This document shows positions 16,549-24,241 of a stretch of DNA of 34,765 nt, piece after piece. The position numbers and the translations under genes were made by a program. Origin of the DNA: Oscillospiraceae bacterium (GTDB lineage: Bacteria > Bacillota > Clostridia > Oscillospirales > Oscillospiraceae); NCBI GenBank assembly GCA_017508045.1, contig JAFVZT010000018.1, positions 1-34,765 on the forward strand, written 5' to 3'. The notes under the pieces were generated by a model. That model was not told the DNA's origin and ran no database searches. It was given only the letters and a program-made list of their open reading frames with translations. Each line of letters begins with the position of its first letter. The stretch's first letter is position 1.

Positions 16549-17078
16549 TGGTTTGCTTCCTCTACAATATAGGCATTTATGATTTCACCGTAATATACGG
16601 TGTGATAATCTCCCTCGTTTCGGGTCCCCATAGTATAAAACCGGTCAAAGCAAGCTTTGTCAATGGCGGACGGGTCCTGCTCCTGACGGTAAATCACCCT
16701 GCACTCCAAGGTCAGGGGAAGCTCCCGGATTGCCGGAACAGGAATCTTCTGTCCGGGTACAGTGTTCAGCCCCAATTGCGCCAGCTTATCCATATCTCTG
16801 CCGGACTTCGTTCCGCAAACAGCCAAAATCGTCTTGTCCACCTGTCCCAGAGGTACATTGACGGTAAACACGCCGGTTTCATCCAAAAAAGACTTGGTGT
16901 ACCGGCTTTCCCGCACCAAAACGGTAAAAACAGGCTTAGACCAAATCACGCCCAGCTGACCCCAGCCGATGGTCATAGAATTGACCTTTCCATCCTTGCA
17001 GGTTGTCAGCAGAATACCGCTACCGATATTCTTCATAATATGACCTGCGTAATCCCATACATCAATCTGCTTATTCAT
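16545..17078 (-). CDS. Flavin reductase-like FMN-binding protein
   Basis: A 177-residue protein of the flavin-reductase/split-barrel family. Features are GILLTTCKDGKVNSMTIGWG near the start, KPVFTVLVRESRYT, and FTVNVPLGQ, which build the FMN site in related proteins. Such proteins are cytosolic FMN oxidoreductases, sometimes annotated as flavoredoxin; the substrate is unknown. The start MNKQIDVWDY at 17078 is chosen because GGGGG lies eight bases before it. It is the first gene of the operon with gpsA and mntP, an association with no obvious metabolic reason. Confidence 0.85.
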   Translation of the reverse strand: MNKQIDVWDYAGHIMKNIGSGILLTTCKDGKVNSMTIGWGQLGVIWSKPVFTVLVRESRYTKSFLDETGVFTVNVPLGQVDKTILAVCGTKSGRDMDKLAQLGLNTVPGQKIPVPAIRELPLTLECRVIYRQEQDPSAIDKACFDRFYTMGTRNEGDYHTVYYGEIINAYIVEEANQ

Positions 17079-17117
17079 AAGGCATACCCCCATAGAAATT
17101 ATGCAAATATTTACTCC

Positions 17118-17146
17118 ATTATATCGGTTTTCTTAATCAATTTCAA
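17118..17146 (-). promoter_or_regulatory. Promoter of the flavin reductase-gpsA-mntP operon
   Basis: The reverse strand has TTGAAA (17146-17141), a 17-bp spacer and TATAAT (17123-17118), 40 bases before the start codon. Confidence 0.75.
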
Positions 17147-17158
17147 GAGCAAATTAAG

Positions 17159-17187
17159 TTGACAATTCTTACCCAAGGGCATATAAT
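17159..17187 (+). promoter_or_regulatory. Consensus promoter of azlCD
   Basis: A perfect TTGACA (17159-17164), a 17-bp spacer and a perfect TATAAT (17182-17187). The -35 boxes of this promoter and the leftward promoter are only 12 bp apart, so the two may compete or be regulated together. The leader from about 17194 to 17247 has an imperfect ACACCTT/AAGGCGTGT dyad next to the ribosome site. Confidence 0.82.
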
Positions 17188-17247
17188 CGAAACGTCATAA
17201 AAATACAAAAATACACCTTCCTCAGCAAAAGAAAGGCGTGTAAAACT

Positions 17248-17940
17248 GTGAAAAAACAAGCGTTAAAAACCGTTTTTCGGGACACCCTGCCGGTACTCAC
17301 CGGCTATTTGTTCCTCGGCGGAGGCTTTGGAATTTTGCTCAGCGAAAAAGGCTACGGCATTTTCTGGGCCTTTTTTATGGGCCTATTTATGTTTGCCGGC
17401 TCCGGTCAATACTTGGCGGTAAGCCTGCTGGCAAGTCAGGCCTCGTTAATCAGCACAGCCATTGCCACCCTTTTGGTTAACGCGCGGCATTTATTTTACG
17501 GCATTTCCCTTGTGGACACCTATCGGGATGCCGGCAGGAAAAAGCCTTATATGATATTTGCCCTCACCGACGAAACCTATTCTCTGGTAACTCAAAATCA
17601 GCCGCCGGAGGGTATGGGGCGACAAAGCTACTGCTTCTGGGTATCCCTTCTTGACCACATCTACTGGGTCTGTGGCTGTGTGCTGGGCAATATCCTGGGC
17701 AGCACCCTGCCAATGCGTTTTGACGGCGTGGAGTTTGTTCTGACTGCGCTGTTTGTCACCATGTTTGTGGAGCAATGGATCAGCAATACCAACCACCGCC
17801 CCGCAGTTATCGGTGTATGCTCTACCGTACTGTGTCTGATGATTTTCGGCAGCCAAATCTTTTTAATCCCCTCTATGGCGCTGATTGCCGTTTTGCTCAC
17901 CGTCTCCAGAAAAACAGCAAGGAGGGATCTACATGCATAA
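17248..17940 (+). CDS. azlC: AzlC-family branched-chain amino acid exporter subunit
   Basis: A 230-residue membrane protein of the AzlC family. Motifs are LPVLTGYLFLGGGFGILL near the start, FAGSGQYLAVSLL, LLVNARHLFYGISLV and FALTDETYSLV, all typical of AzlC/YgaZ. With AzlD it exports branched-chain amino acids or analogues such as 4-azaleucine. The start is a GTG at 17248 with AAAGG 11 bases before it; no better ATG is present. The end overlaps azlD by eight bases. Confidence 0.9.
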   Translation: MKKQALKTVFRDTLPVLTGYLFLGGGFGILLSEKGYGIFWAFFMGLFMFAGSGQYLAVSLLASQASLISTAIATLLVNARHLFYGISLVDTYRDAGRKKPYMIFALTDETYSLVTQNQPPEGMGRQSYCFWVSLLDHIYWVCGCVLGNILGSTLPMRFDGVEFVLTALFVTMFVEQWISNTNHRPAVIGVCSTVLCLMIFGSQIFLIPSMALIAVLLTVSRKTARRDLHA

Positions 17941-18250
17941 TGTATGGATTGTTGTGGTGGCGGCCCTTGTCACTATGGCTACCCGGTTTCTTCCCTTCAT
18001 TATTTTTGGCAGAGGCAAAAAAACGCCGGATATTATTCTATACTTAGGTAAGGTGCTGCCTTATGCCATCATGGGTATGCTGGTGGTGTATTGCATGAAG
18101 GATGTCGCCTTTCTAGCTTACCCCTACGGCATCCCGGAGCTTCTGGGCTGCGTTGTGGTGGCGGCTTTGCAGCTGTGGAAGCGAAGCAGCCTTTTATCTA
18201 TCGGTGTGGGCACTGTTTTTTATATGGTGCTTGTACAGCTTGTGTTTTAA
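17933..18250 (+). CDS. azlD: AzlD-family exporter subunit
   Basis: A 105-residue membrane protein with three to four hydrophobic segments. VVAALVTMATRFLPFIIF and YLGKVLPYAIMGMLVVY match AzlD/YgaH. It is the small partner of AzlC. AAGGAGGG inside the end of azlC sets the start at 17933. A strong terminator directly follows. Confidence 0.9.
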   Translation: MHNVWIVVVAALVTMATRFLPFIIFGRGKKTPDIILYLGKVLPYAIMGMLVVYCMKDVAFLAYPYGIPELLGCVVVAALQLWKRSSLLSIGVGTVFYMVLVQLVF

Positions 18251-18283
18251 AAAATGCGATGCAGAAAATCCGCATCGCATTTT
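18251..18283 (+). terminator. Terminator of azlCD
   Basis: A perfect 12-bp stem AAAATGCGATGC with its complement around a 9-nt loop, beginning right after the azlD stop and ending in TTTT. Confidence 0.85.
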
Positions 18284-18327
18284 CCTATTTAAACAGACCG
18301 GGTTCACTGGGTAATCAGCAGACCGGG
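18284..18327 (-). repeat. Imperfect copy of the 3' end of the P-type ATPase-like gene
   Basis: These 44 bases match 24459-24502, the last codons, stop and flank of the 666-residue membrane protein gene, at 37 of 44 positions, including 12 in a row. In the same reading frame the copy encodes SLPGLLITQ followed by a stop, against VPGLLITEWTRSI in the gene. It lies between azlD and the convergent 716-residue protein gene. It may be a gene remnant or part of a dispersed element. Confidence 0.55.
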
Positions 18328-18380
18328 CAAGGAGGCGGCAGAACTGTCACCTATCCCTCTTTTTATAAGCATTTCCCTGC

Positions 18381-20531
18381 CTATCTCAGCTCTGCAAGCT
18401 TCAGCAGGGTTTCCAATACTTTCATGCTCTTGGCGGTAGAAAGATAGCTCCGTCCTGCAAGCATAAGCTCTGCGCTCCCGTCTTGGGTAACTACTGCAAG
18501 CTGTTCACCGCCCAGCTCCTTTTCATAAACAAGGTCCTCGGGAGCATCGGAGATACGAAGCATACCGCTTCCCTCTGTGTGCCAGATAACCGCATAGCTT
18601 CTATCCTTGCGGCTAAAGGTGAAGGCACGGATTTTGTCATCGCCGGTCTGCACCTGGGTGTAAGGAACTAATTCATAATTCCCCTGCTCGTTGATAAGCA
18701 GGATATGCTCCTTCTCGGTGGTCCTGAGCATATCCTTTTGCGCCGGTGTCAACCAATTGGAATTGCGGACATCCTCCCAGCGGCGCAAGACCTCTAAGGT
18801 ATCGGCAGTGCGGGCTGTTTGGTTCAAATTTTCCAATGTTCCCAGCATTGTAATGGGACAATCCCAAGCCGCGGCACGCATAGAGCCGTACTCATAGTGA
18901 TCCGGTTGCGTATCCATTCTGTATGCCCACCAGCCAAAGTTTACACGGGTAAAATTCCGAGCCATACAAGGCGCTTCCATTGCCGGATACTGGTCAATAC
19001 GCATTTTGAACTCATTCATTGGAAATACGTCAAAGGCATTGCCGCCGGTAATCATATGCCAGCTGAAGTGGCTCCGGGCAGCACCTTCGGAAAACAGCGG
19101 CGCCGGATCGAGCTTATTATACACACGCAGCTGCGCATTGGGAATATGGAATGCAAAGGGCAGGTTTGTTCCCTCAGAGCCATCAAAATAGGTAAATTCA
19201 AAGCCTAATTTATAGATCTGTGCAACTTTTTCGGCAAGCTCCTCCGGCAAATCCGTATCCTGATCCGGATAACAGGAGGTAGCGCCGAATTCCGAAACAT
19301 CCAAAATGCCTCCCCAGCAGGCAAAATCGTGCGCCTTTACCTGAGTTTCCCATGCACCCCGGACACATCCGGTAAAAGCATAGGGCGCCTCGGTAGTATA
19401 GTCCTCATAGGAAATCAGCTCTCCACCGAACTGCAGAAGTCTTGTCCCCTCTGCACGAGGGCAGCCTGCCGGATTTTGGCAGACAAAAACCGTATCATCT
19501 GTTTCGTTCAATGCTTTTGCCAGCATAAATTTCTGCTTCAGGTGCAAACGATGATCTGCCACAGGCGTAACATATTTTGTCTTTAATCCCACGTGGGTGT
19601 GCAGGAAATGAAATCCCGGAACAATGCCCGCCGCTTTTACCTTTTGCAGCATTGCTACCACATCCTCGGCACCGTTTGGGTATTCCGGACGGTAGGTATA
19701 ATCGCTGAAATAAGAGAACATCTCTCCTGCCTTAAATATACTGGGCGTGGAGAAAAGCATCAGCCGGAAGCCGCCCATTTTCGCATAGCGAATATGGGTA
19801 TCAATGTTTTCCGGTGTAATTTGCGCAGAACGGTATATAGAATAGTGAATTTCCTTGCTGCGTCGGCTCTTCACGCCACGAGGCAGCGAAAAATCCTGTT
19901 CAACCTTATCCACATCGTCCAAAAAGCTTTCAGAATTTGAAGCCAGCAAAACAGCTGTGCAGCCTTGCAGCTTCACATCCCGATGGGCTTCGGCATAGAA
20001 AACCCGGTAGTTTTGGAAGGGTTCCGCGCCAATGAACGTATGGGGCATGGCACCCTGCACATTAACCGCCACCGTATCATCCCAGAAAACATTCAGCCAG
20101 TCACCGAAATTTTTCCGGTTCTTCACAGGCAACTGCAAAAAGCGGATTTCCCGTACCGGTGGCAAATCCATATTCAGTCCTTCATAATTATACTGGGTTT
20201 TGTCCACCCAGAAATCCACGAAGGTGACCGCCAAATACTGCGGCTGTTCCTTGATCTCCAAAACTGCTTTATAAGGAACGACTTCAAACCCCACAAGCAG
20301 GCGGTTTCCCTCCCGGGTGATAGAATTTGCCCGAAAGGTAGTTTTCGCACATAAATAGGACAGCTTAATTTCGTTATGATACGGGCGGTCCTGAGTTACT
20401 GTACACAGCGGAACCGGCTCATATAAATCCAGGCATTCCTGTCCGCTTCCTTTATGAATTAAGCTTTTGACAATGGCATTGCTGCCAACAGTCAGCCTAA
20501 ATTGGCCGGTTTCCAGAATAATATCTTCCAT
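18381..20531 (-). CDS. Large probable TIM-barrel glycosidase-like protein, family not assigned
   Basis: A 716-residue protein with no signal peptide, so probably cytosolic. I cannot place it in a named family. Residues 1-200 look like a beta-sandwich (many Tyr/Phe-rich strands). Residues 225-580 look like a TIM barrel: GGFRLMLFSTP (253-263), AAGIVPGFHFLHTHVGL (300-316), GGELISYEDY (369-378), FTGCVRGAWETQVKAH (386-401) and FEFTYFDGSEG (444-454) with D450 at a strand end. Residues 600-716 look like a small beta domain. This layout is that of clan GH-D-like glycoside hydrolases; D450 and an acidic residue near 371 or 502-508 are candidate catalytic groups, which is inference. It is the last gene of the AraC-linked operon, 12 bases after the creatininase gene. 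Confidence 0.6.
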   Translation of the reverse strand: MEDIILETGQFRLTVGSNAIVKSLIHKGSGQECLDLYEPVPLCTVTQDRPYHNEIKLSYLCAKTTFRANSITREGNRLLVGFEVVPYKAVLEIKEQPQYLAVTFVDFWVDKTQYNYEGLNMDLPPVREIRFLQLPVKNRKNFGDWLNVFWDDTVAVNVQGAMPHTFIGAEPFQNYRVFYAEAHRDVKLQGCTAVLLASNSESFLDDVDKVEQDFSLPRGVKSRRSKEIHYSIYRSAQITPENIDTHIRYAKMGGFRLMLFSTPSIFKAGEMFSYFSDYTYRPEYPNGAEDVVAMLQKVKAAGIVPGFHFLHTHVGLKTKYVTPVADHRLHLKQKFMLAKALNETDDTVFVCQNPAGCPRAEGTRLLQFGGELISYEDYTTEAPYAFTGCVRGAWETQVKAHDFACWGGILDVSEFGATSCYPDQDTDLPEELAEKVAQIYKLGFEFTYFDGSEGTNLPFAFHIPNAQLRVYNKLDPAPLFSEGAARSHFSWHMITGGNAFDVFPMNEFKMRIDQYPAMEAPCMARNFTRVNFGWWAYRMDTQPDHYEYGSMRAAAWDCPITMLGTLENLNQTARTADTLEVLRRWEDVRNSNWLTPAQKDMLRTTEKEHILLINEQGNYELVPYTQVQTGDDKIRAFTFSRKDRSYAVIWHTEGSGMLRISDAPEDLVYEKELGGEQLAVVTQDGSAELMLAGRSYLSTAKSMKVLETLLKLAELR

Positions 20532-20543
20532 TTTTCTTCCTCG

Positions 20544-21281
20544 TTACACAATTACGCTTCTAAGCCACTCCAAGGTGCATTGTACCATATGCTTTCCGGT
20601 CTCTGCGCTGGCTTCCTTGGCGCTTTCGGCAAACCACTCGGTATTTCTTTCGCACCGGGACAGGTCTACATTTTCAGGCCAGGTACCCATCATCAGGCTG
20701 GTTTCCCACTTGCCTGCGTGATCAAAGCCGCCGCATTTGATTTGTGCCTCGGCACCAATCAGGGGAACAACCTTAATGTAGGAGAAGGGATCTTCTCCGC
20801 CGCCGAGATTTTCGTAATAAGAGGCATAGCTGTCGCTGCCCCACCAGCCCTTGCCCAGCTTTTCTTCCATATATTCCATAGTGACCTTTTTGGCCGCTTT
20901 ATGGCAGGCAATGGTCATAGGCATCAGACCTGCGCCCTCAGTTTGATGATGGGGGATCAGGTAGATATTTTTATGCCCTGCGTCAATCATCGACTTGAGA
21001 ATGCAGTACAGGTATTGGGCATAGGTATCCTCGTCAACGTGGAAGTGGCTGGGCTTCGGCTCACAGACCGCATAGGATGCCACACCGTACCACACAGGCG
21101 GACAGATCACAATTTCCTTTTCCTTTTCCAGCTCACGCAAGCAGCCGGTAACCACCATTGTGTCTGTGCCGCAGGATGCGTGGTGGGCATGGTATTCCAA
21201 GGTTCCTATGGGAATAATAAAGGGTACATTTCTGTTAACTGCGTCTTGAATATCATCGTAAAACATATCCACTAGCTGCAT
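20544..21281 (-). CDS. Creatininase-family amidohydrolase
   Basis: A 245-residue protein with the family's first metal motif as IPIGTLEYHAHHASCGTD (E29, H31, D40), a second at IPHHQTEG (H111, H112, E115) where NGHxxN is usual, and GFDHAGKWETSLMM (187-198) with E193. The family includes creatininase, MftE, and deformylases acting on formamidopyrimidines; all hydrolyse cyclic or linear amides with a two-metal site. The altered second motif suggests a non-standard substrate. ATG at 21281 follows AAGGAG. It lies between the M24-like and 716-residue protein genes, so it probably serves the same pathway. Confidence 0.8.
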   Translation of the reverse strand: MQLVDMFYDDIQDAVNRNVPFIIPIGTLEYHAHHASCGTDTMVVTGCLRELEKEKEIVICPPVWYGVASYAVCEPKPSHFHVDEDTYAQYLYCILKSMIDAGHKNIYLIPHHQTEGAGLMPMTIACHKAAKKVTMEYMEEKLGKGWWGSDSYASYYENLGGGEDPFSYIKVVPLIGAEAQIKCGGFDHAGKWETSLMMGTWPENVDLSRCERNTEWFAESAKEASAETGKHMVQCTLEWLRSVIV

Positions 21282-21301
21282 AATTTTTGCTCCTTTCCAG
21301 A

Positions 21302-21327
21302 CAAGCCCCACAAAAATGTGGGGCTTG
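21302..21327. other. Perfect hairpin inside the operon
   Basis: An 11-bp perfect stem CAAGCCCCACA with its complement around a 4-nt loop fills the 70-base gap between the M24-like and creatininase genes. There is no T tract on the operon strand, so it is more likely an mRNA processing or stability element than a terminator. Confidence 0.55.
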
Positions 21328-21351
21328 ATTGTCCTATCTGAGATATTCTAT

Positions 21352-22524
21352 TTAGAAATAAAGCTCCGGACACAGCTCGGGAATTTCCGGGCTGAGCAGC
21401 TGGAAGCCGTTTTCGGCAACGGCGATACCCTTCTCCCAACGGACACCGAAGGTGTCGCCGGAAATGTAGGTGTCCACCTGGAAGCACATATTGGGCTTCA
21501 GGTAATAATCAGAGCTAGTTTCACACCAGGGTGCTTCCACCTCGATAATACCGGTGCCGTGCAGAGGTCCGTAAACGTAGTTCTCAGCAAAGCCGTTGTC
21601 CACAAACTTCTGATAGAAGCCCTTTGCAATGTCAGCAGCAAACACACCGGCCTTCACCTGCTTGGCAGACCAATCGTGCATTTCGCGGCAGAACTGTACA
21701 ATCTCGCGGCGGCGGCCCTCCAGCTTACCCAGGCAGAGGGGGTAGCCGATGGCGGCAGAATAGCCGTCAATTTTCGCAGACAGGTTCAGCTGCACAATAT
21801 CATTCTTCTGGAACTGCCGATAGGAAGAACGGGAAATGGCATGGCGGGTAGATGCCTCAGAAAATACGTACATAGGCAGGCCTTCATACTCTGCACCGTT
21901 TTCGTAAACCACACGCTGTGCAACGCCTACCATCTGCAGCTCGGTCATACCGGGCCGAATTTCCTTCATCACCTGCTGGGTAGCCAGTTCAGCAATCCGG
22001 TAGCCCTCACGCAGGCAAGCCAGCTCATTTTCGGATTTAATGGAACGAAGCTCCACCATAATCTTACCGGCATCAATCAGCTCTGCCTTGGGGAATGCCT
22101 CACGGATGGCATTGTAGATGGTGACGGAGGTATCCAGGAAGGATGCCACGCCAATACGCAAATGCTCACCGGACACACCGATGGCCTTGAAAACATCGTG
22201 GAAGGTATCGGGCTTCAGCTCCGGATAAGCAGGGTCTGCACCCTCACGGTAAGCTGTCAGAACAAAGGTCTTGTCCAGCTTGTTGCGGTCTGCACCAAAC
22301 ACAGCAGACTCAGGGCCTACCATCAAAGCGGCATCACCGTTTGCGGCAATAGCCACGCCGGCGCGCTCAAACAGAGGCCAGAAGCCGGAAAAATAACGGG
22401 GGTTGGCATAGTCAGCCTCGTTGCCGTTGACGATCAGAACATCCAGTCCCTCACGGCGCAAAATAGCTGCCGCACGCTGTACTCTTTCCTTGTATTCGTA
22501 ATCAGGAATGCAAATTCTAGACAT
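21352..22524 (-). CDS. Creatinase-like M24 (pita-bread fold) protein lacking two metal ligands
   Basis: A 390-residue protein with a creatinase N-terminal domain (about 1-155) and an M24 domain (160-385). Metal-dependent M24 peptidases have Asp, Asp, His, Glu, Glu. Here the expected positions read N247 (in QLNLSAKIDGY), A258 (in GYSAAIGY), H322 (in GPLHGTGI), E330 and E364, so both aspartates are gone. H228 in STRHAIS is the conserved substrate-side His. Creatinase itself uses this fold without metal to hydrolyse creatine to sarcosine and urea, so a metal-free hydrolase is more likely than a peptidase. It is adjacent to a creatininase-family gene, as in creatinine degradation, though the other neighbours point to sugars. 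Confidence 0.78.
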   Translation of the reverse strand: MSRICIPDYEYKERVQRAAAILRREGLDVLIVNGNEADYANPRYFSGFWPLFERAGVAIAANGDAALMVGPESAVFGADRNKLDKTFVLTAYREGADPAYPELKPDTFHDVFKAIGVSGEHLRIGVASFLDTSVTIYNAIREAFPKAELIDAGKIMVELRSIKSENELACLREGYRIAELATQQVMKEIRPGMTELQMVGVAQRVVYENGAEYEGLPMYVFSEASTRHAISRSSYRQFQKNDIVQLNLSAKIDGYSAAIGYPLCLGKLEGRRREIVQFCREMHDWSAKQVKAGVFAADIAKGFYQKFVDNGFAENYVYGPLHGTGIIEVEAPWCETSSDYYLKPNMCFQVDTYISGDTFGVRWEKGIAVAENGFQLLSPEIPELCPELYF

Positions 22525-22546
22525 ATGTATTTCCTCCTAAAAATAA

Positions 22547-22903
22547 TTATTCACAATAGCCGGGTGTGGTGTAAAAATTCACCGTCCGGGGTTCTGCTCT
22601 GCCGTATTGGGCAACTACCGGCACAGAGCTTTCCAGCATAATGGCATACTGCTGTTCAAACTCCGCAGTATAAACGCCAAAATCCTCCTCGCGGTTGGTG
22701 CGCAAACACCGAACACGCTTCGCATTTACCGTGGTAGTAAAGCTGACCGGATCCTTGTCCGCATACAAAAGTGTAATTTTAATCACTGCATCTGTATCCG
22801 TCACATTGGTGATAATCACAGATTCGTGCCCGGGAATGGCGTTTACCCCTACAGGGGGAAGCTCCGCATCCGGGAATATCCAAACCTTCTTTCCGTAATC
22901 CAC
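22547..22903 (-). CDS. ASRT-domain (sensory rhodopsin transducer family) small-molecule-binding protein
   Basis: A 118-residue beta-rich protein with the ASRT pattern: GKKVWIFPDAELPP, PGHESVIITN (25-34), ITLLYADKDPVSF, KRVRCLRTN and VPVVAQYGR. The family was named for the transducer of Anabaena sensory rhodopsin, but most members occur without rhodopsin in carbohydrate gene clusters and are predicted to bind sugars or other small ligands. No rhodopsin gene is present here. The start is a GTG at 22903 with TAAGGAGGT six bases ahead. It lies 11 bases after the RhaM-like gene. Confidence 0.8.
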   Translation of the reverse strand: MDYGKKVWIFPDAELPPVGVNAIPGHESVIITNVTDTDAVIKITLLYADKDPVSFTTTVNAKRVRCLRTNREEDFGVYTAEFEQQYAIMLESSVPVVAQYGRAEPRTVNFYTTPGYCE

Positions 22904-22914
22904 AAAATACCTCC

Positions 22915-23244
22915 TTACCTATAGTAGAAAATTTGCTGCATATCGTGGTAAAACTCGCTGTCAGGGGAAAACGCGAACTTTTCAAAACAGGGCTTTGTAT
23001 GCGTCCACCATTGCTGCGTCACCGGGTCCTGTGCCATTTTTTCCATATCCGCCTCATAGTCCTCGCCCACATATTCAAAATAGGCAAAGACCAAATCGCC
23101 ATTGCGGAAAATGGAGTAGTTCTGCAAATTGCAATCGGTAATCGTTTTCAAAACCTCAGGCCACGGATTTGCATGAAGCGCACAGTAATCTTGAATTTTC
23201 TCAGGCTTTAAACGTCCAACCTGTCCGAAGCAAACCTTTTTCAC
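22915..23244 (-). CDS. L-rhamnose mutarotase-family protein
   Basis: A 109-residue ferredoxin-like-fold protein with the RhaM pattern: YCALHANPWPEVL (Y20, H24), NYSIFRNGDLVFAYFEYVG and a WWTHTKPC end. RhaM interconverts the anomers of L-rhamnose; relatives act on other deoxy sugars. Full length for the family. A GTG at 23244 is the likely start, eight bases after AGGGGG; the GTG at 23253 overlaps the ribosome site. It is the first gene of the five-gene operon. No rhamnose isomerase or kinase is nearby, so the real substrate may be another sugar, and the symbol rhaM is withheld. Confidence 0.82.
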   Translation of the reverse strand: MKKVCFGQVGRLKPEKIQDYCALHANPWPEVLKTITDCNLQNYSIFRNGDLVFAYFEYVGEDYEADMEKMAQDPVTQQWWTHTKPCFEKFAFSPDSEFYHDMQQIFYYR

Positions 23245-23264
23245 TGCACACACCCCCTAACTTA

Positions 23265-23270
23265 ATTATA
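23265..23270 (-). promoter_or_regulatory. -10 box of the mutarotase-ASRT-creatinase operon
   Basis: A perfect TATAAT on the reverse strand, 21 bases before the RhaM-like start. There is no good -35 box at 17 bp (TTTTCA at best), which fits a promoter that needs an activator. Confidence 0.55.
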
Positions 23271-23296
23271 TAATAACCCCTCACAAGTGAAAAATC

Positions 23297-23325
23297 TTGG
23301 CTGATATTGGCATAAAATAGGACAA
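23297..23325 (-). promoter_or_regulatory. Candidate AraC-type operator upstream of the operon
   Basis: AATAGGACAA at 23316-23325 lies about 60 bases before the predicted start of transcription and just after the araC stop codon. The same ten bases recur at 24242-24251 in the araC leader. Two TTGGC copies (23297-23301 and 23307-23311) ten bases apart lie between it and the -10 box. Position and spacing fit an AraC activator site. Confidence 0.45.
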
Positions 23326-23328
23326 TAT

Positions 23329-24198
23329 TCACTTTTCGATGCCAAGTGGCTGTTGCTGCTTGGCGTATTGGTACGGTGTACAATCCTTATACTTTTTAAA
23401 GCAGCGAATAAAATAACTGATGTCGTTAAAACCACATTGGTTTGCAACCTCCGTGATGGTAAATCTTCTCTGCTCCAGCAAATAGCAAGCCACATCAATT
23501 CTGTAAAAATTTACATAGTCAATGGGCGTTCTTCCGGTTACAACACGGAAATATTTGCAGAAATATTTCGCTGACAAGCCGGCTATCCGGGCCAGGTCAT
23601 CCAGAGAGATTTGCTCCTGATAATTGCAGGAAATAAATTCAATAGCCGTTTTTATCTGGGAAATCCGGCCATGACCTTCTTTTTTTCTTTCAGTCCGGCT
23701 TCGGTATTCCTTCTGCAGCGCCGTTCCGTAAAAGTCATACAAGCCGGAAAGCACAAGCAGCTCCCAGCCCTGCTTTTTATATCTGGCCGCTGCAAACAGT
23801 CGGGATGCGCATTTTAAAATACCCGGTTGCTCCTTGGTAAAGACGTTTTGGATTTGACAGCCGTCCTTCTCCAAAACGCTTAAGTATTTTCGAACGATGG
23901 GTGTTTGATGCAGCAAGGAGGAGATATTGAAATCGATACATTCATAAGCGCAGCTTACAGGTTCTCCGCCGTGGAGTGTTCCTCCGGGAATATAACACAG
24001 CTCACCCTCCTGCAGAAGTATCTCCTTGCCGTTCAGAGAGAGCTTAAACTCCCCTTTGCGGATATACAACAGTTCCGTCTCGCTGTGCCAGTGATACGGC
24101 ATAGTATACCGGGGATGCTGTGGGTCCACAGCATAGAATTCCAACGGAAAAGTATCGGAGCCGTGCTGCCTTAGTTCTTTATAGTTTAAATAGTGCAT
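23329..24198 (-). CDS. AraC-family transcriptional regulator with cupin sensor domain
   Basis: A 289-residue regulator. The N-terminal half is a cupin: PYHWHSETELLYIRKGEFKL (34-53), then LLQEGELCYIPGGTLHGGEP. The carboxy half (about 185-285) has two helix-turn-helix units, ISLDDLARIAGLSAKYFCKYF and ITEVANQCGFNDISYFIRCF (quoted without flanks), and the terminal TPYQYAKQQ. Such proteins sense a sugar or metabolite and activate adjacent catabolic genes. It is transcribed toward, and ends about 60 bases before, the promoter of the five-gene operon, so it is the likely activator. Confidence 0.92.
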   Translation of the reverse strand: MHYLNYKELRQHGSDTFPLEFYAVDPQHPRYTMPYHWHSETELLYIRKGEFKLSLNGKEILLQEGELCYIPGGTLHGGEPVSCAYECIDFNISSLLHQTPIVRKYLSVLEKDGCQIQNVFTKEQPGILKCASRLFAAARYKKQGWELLVLSGLYDFYGTALQKEYRSRTERKKEGHGRISQIKTAIEFISCNYQEQISLDDLARIAGLSAKYFCKYFRVVTGRTPIDYVNFYRIDVACYLLEQRRFTITEVANQCGFNDISYFIRCFKKYKDCTPYQYAKQQQPLGIEK

Positions 24199-24241
24199 AA
24201 TTCACATTCCATTCGCAATTAGAGCATATTTTCTACTGAAT

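Noticed and set aside
21316-22641. 441-codon rightward open frame opposite the M24-like gene
   Set aside because: It is antisense to well-supported genes, has no family motif or ribosome site, and arises from the codon bias of the real gene.
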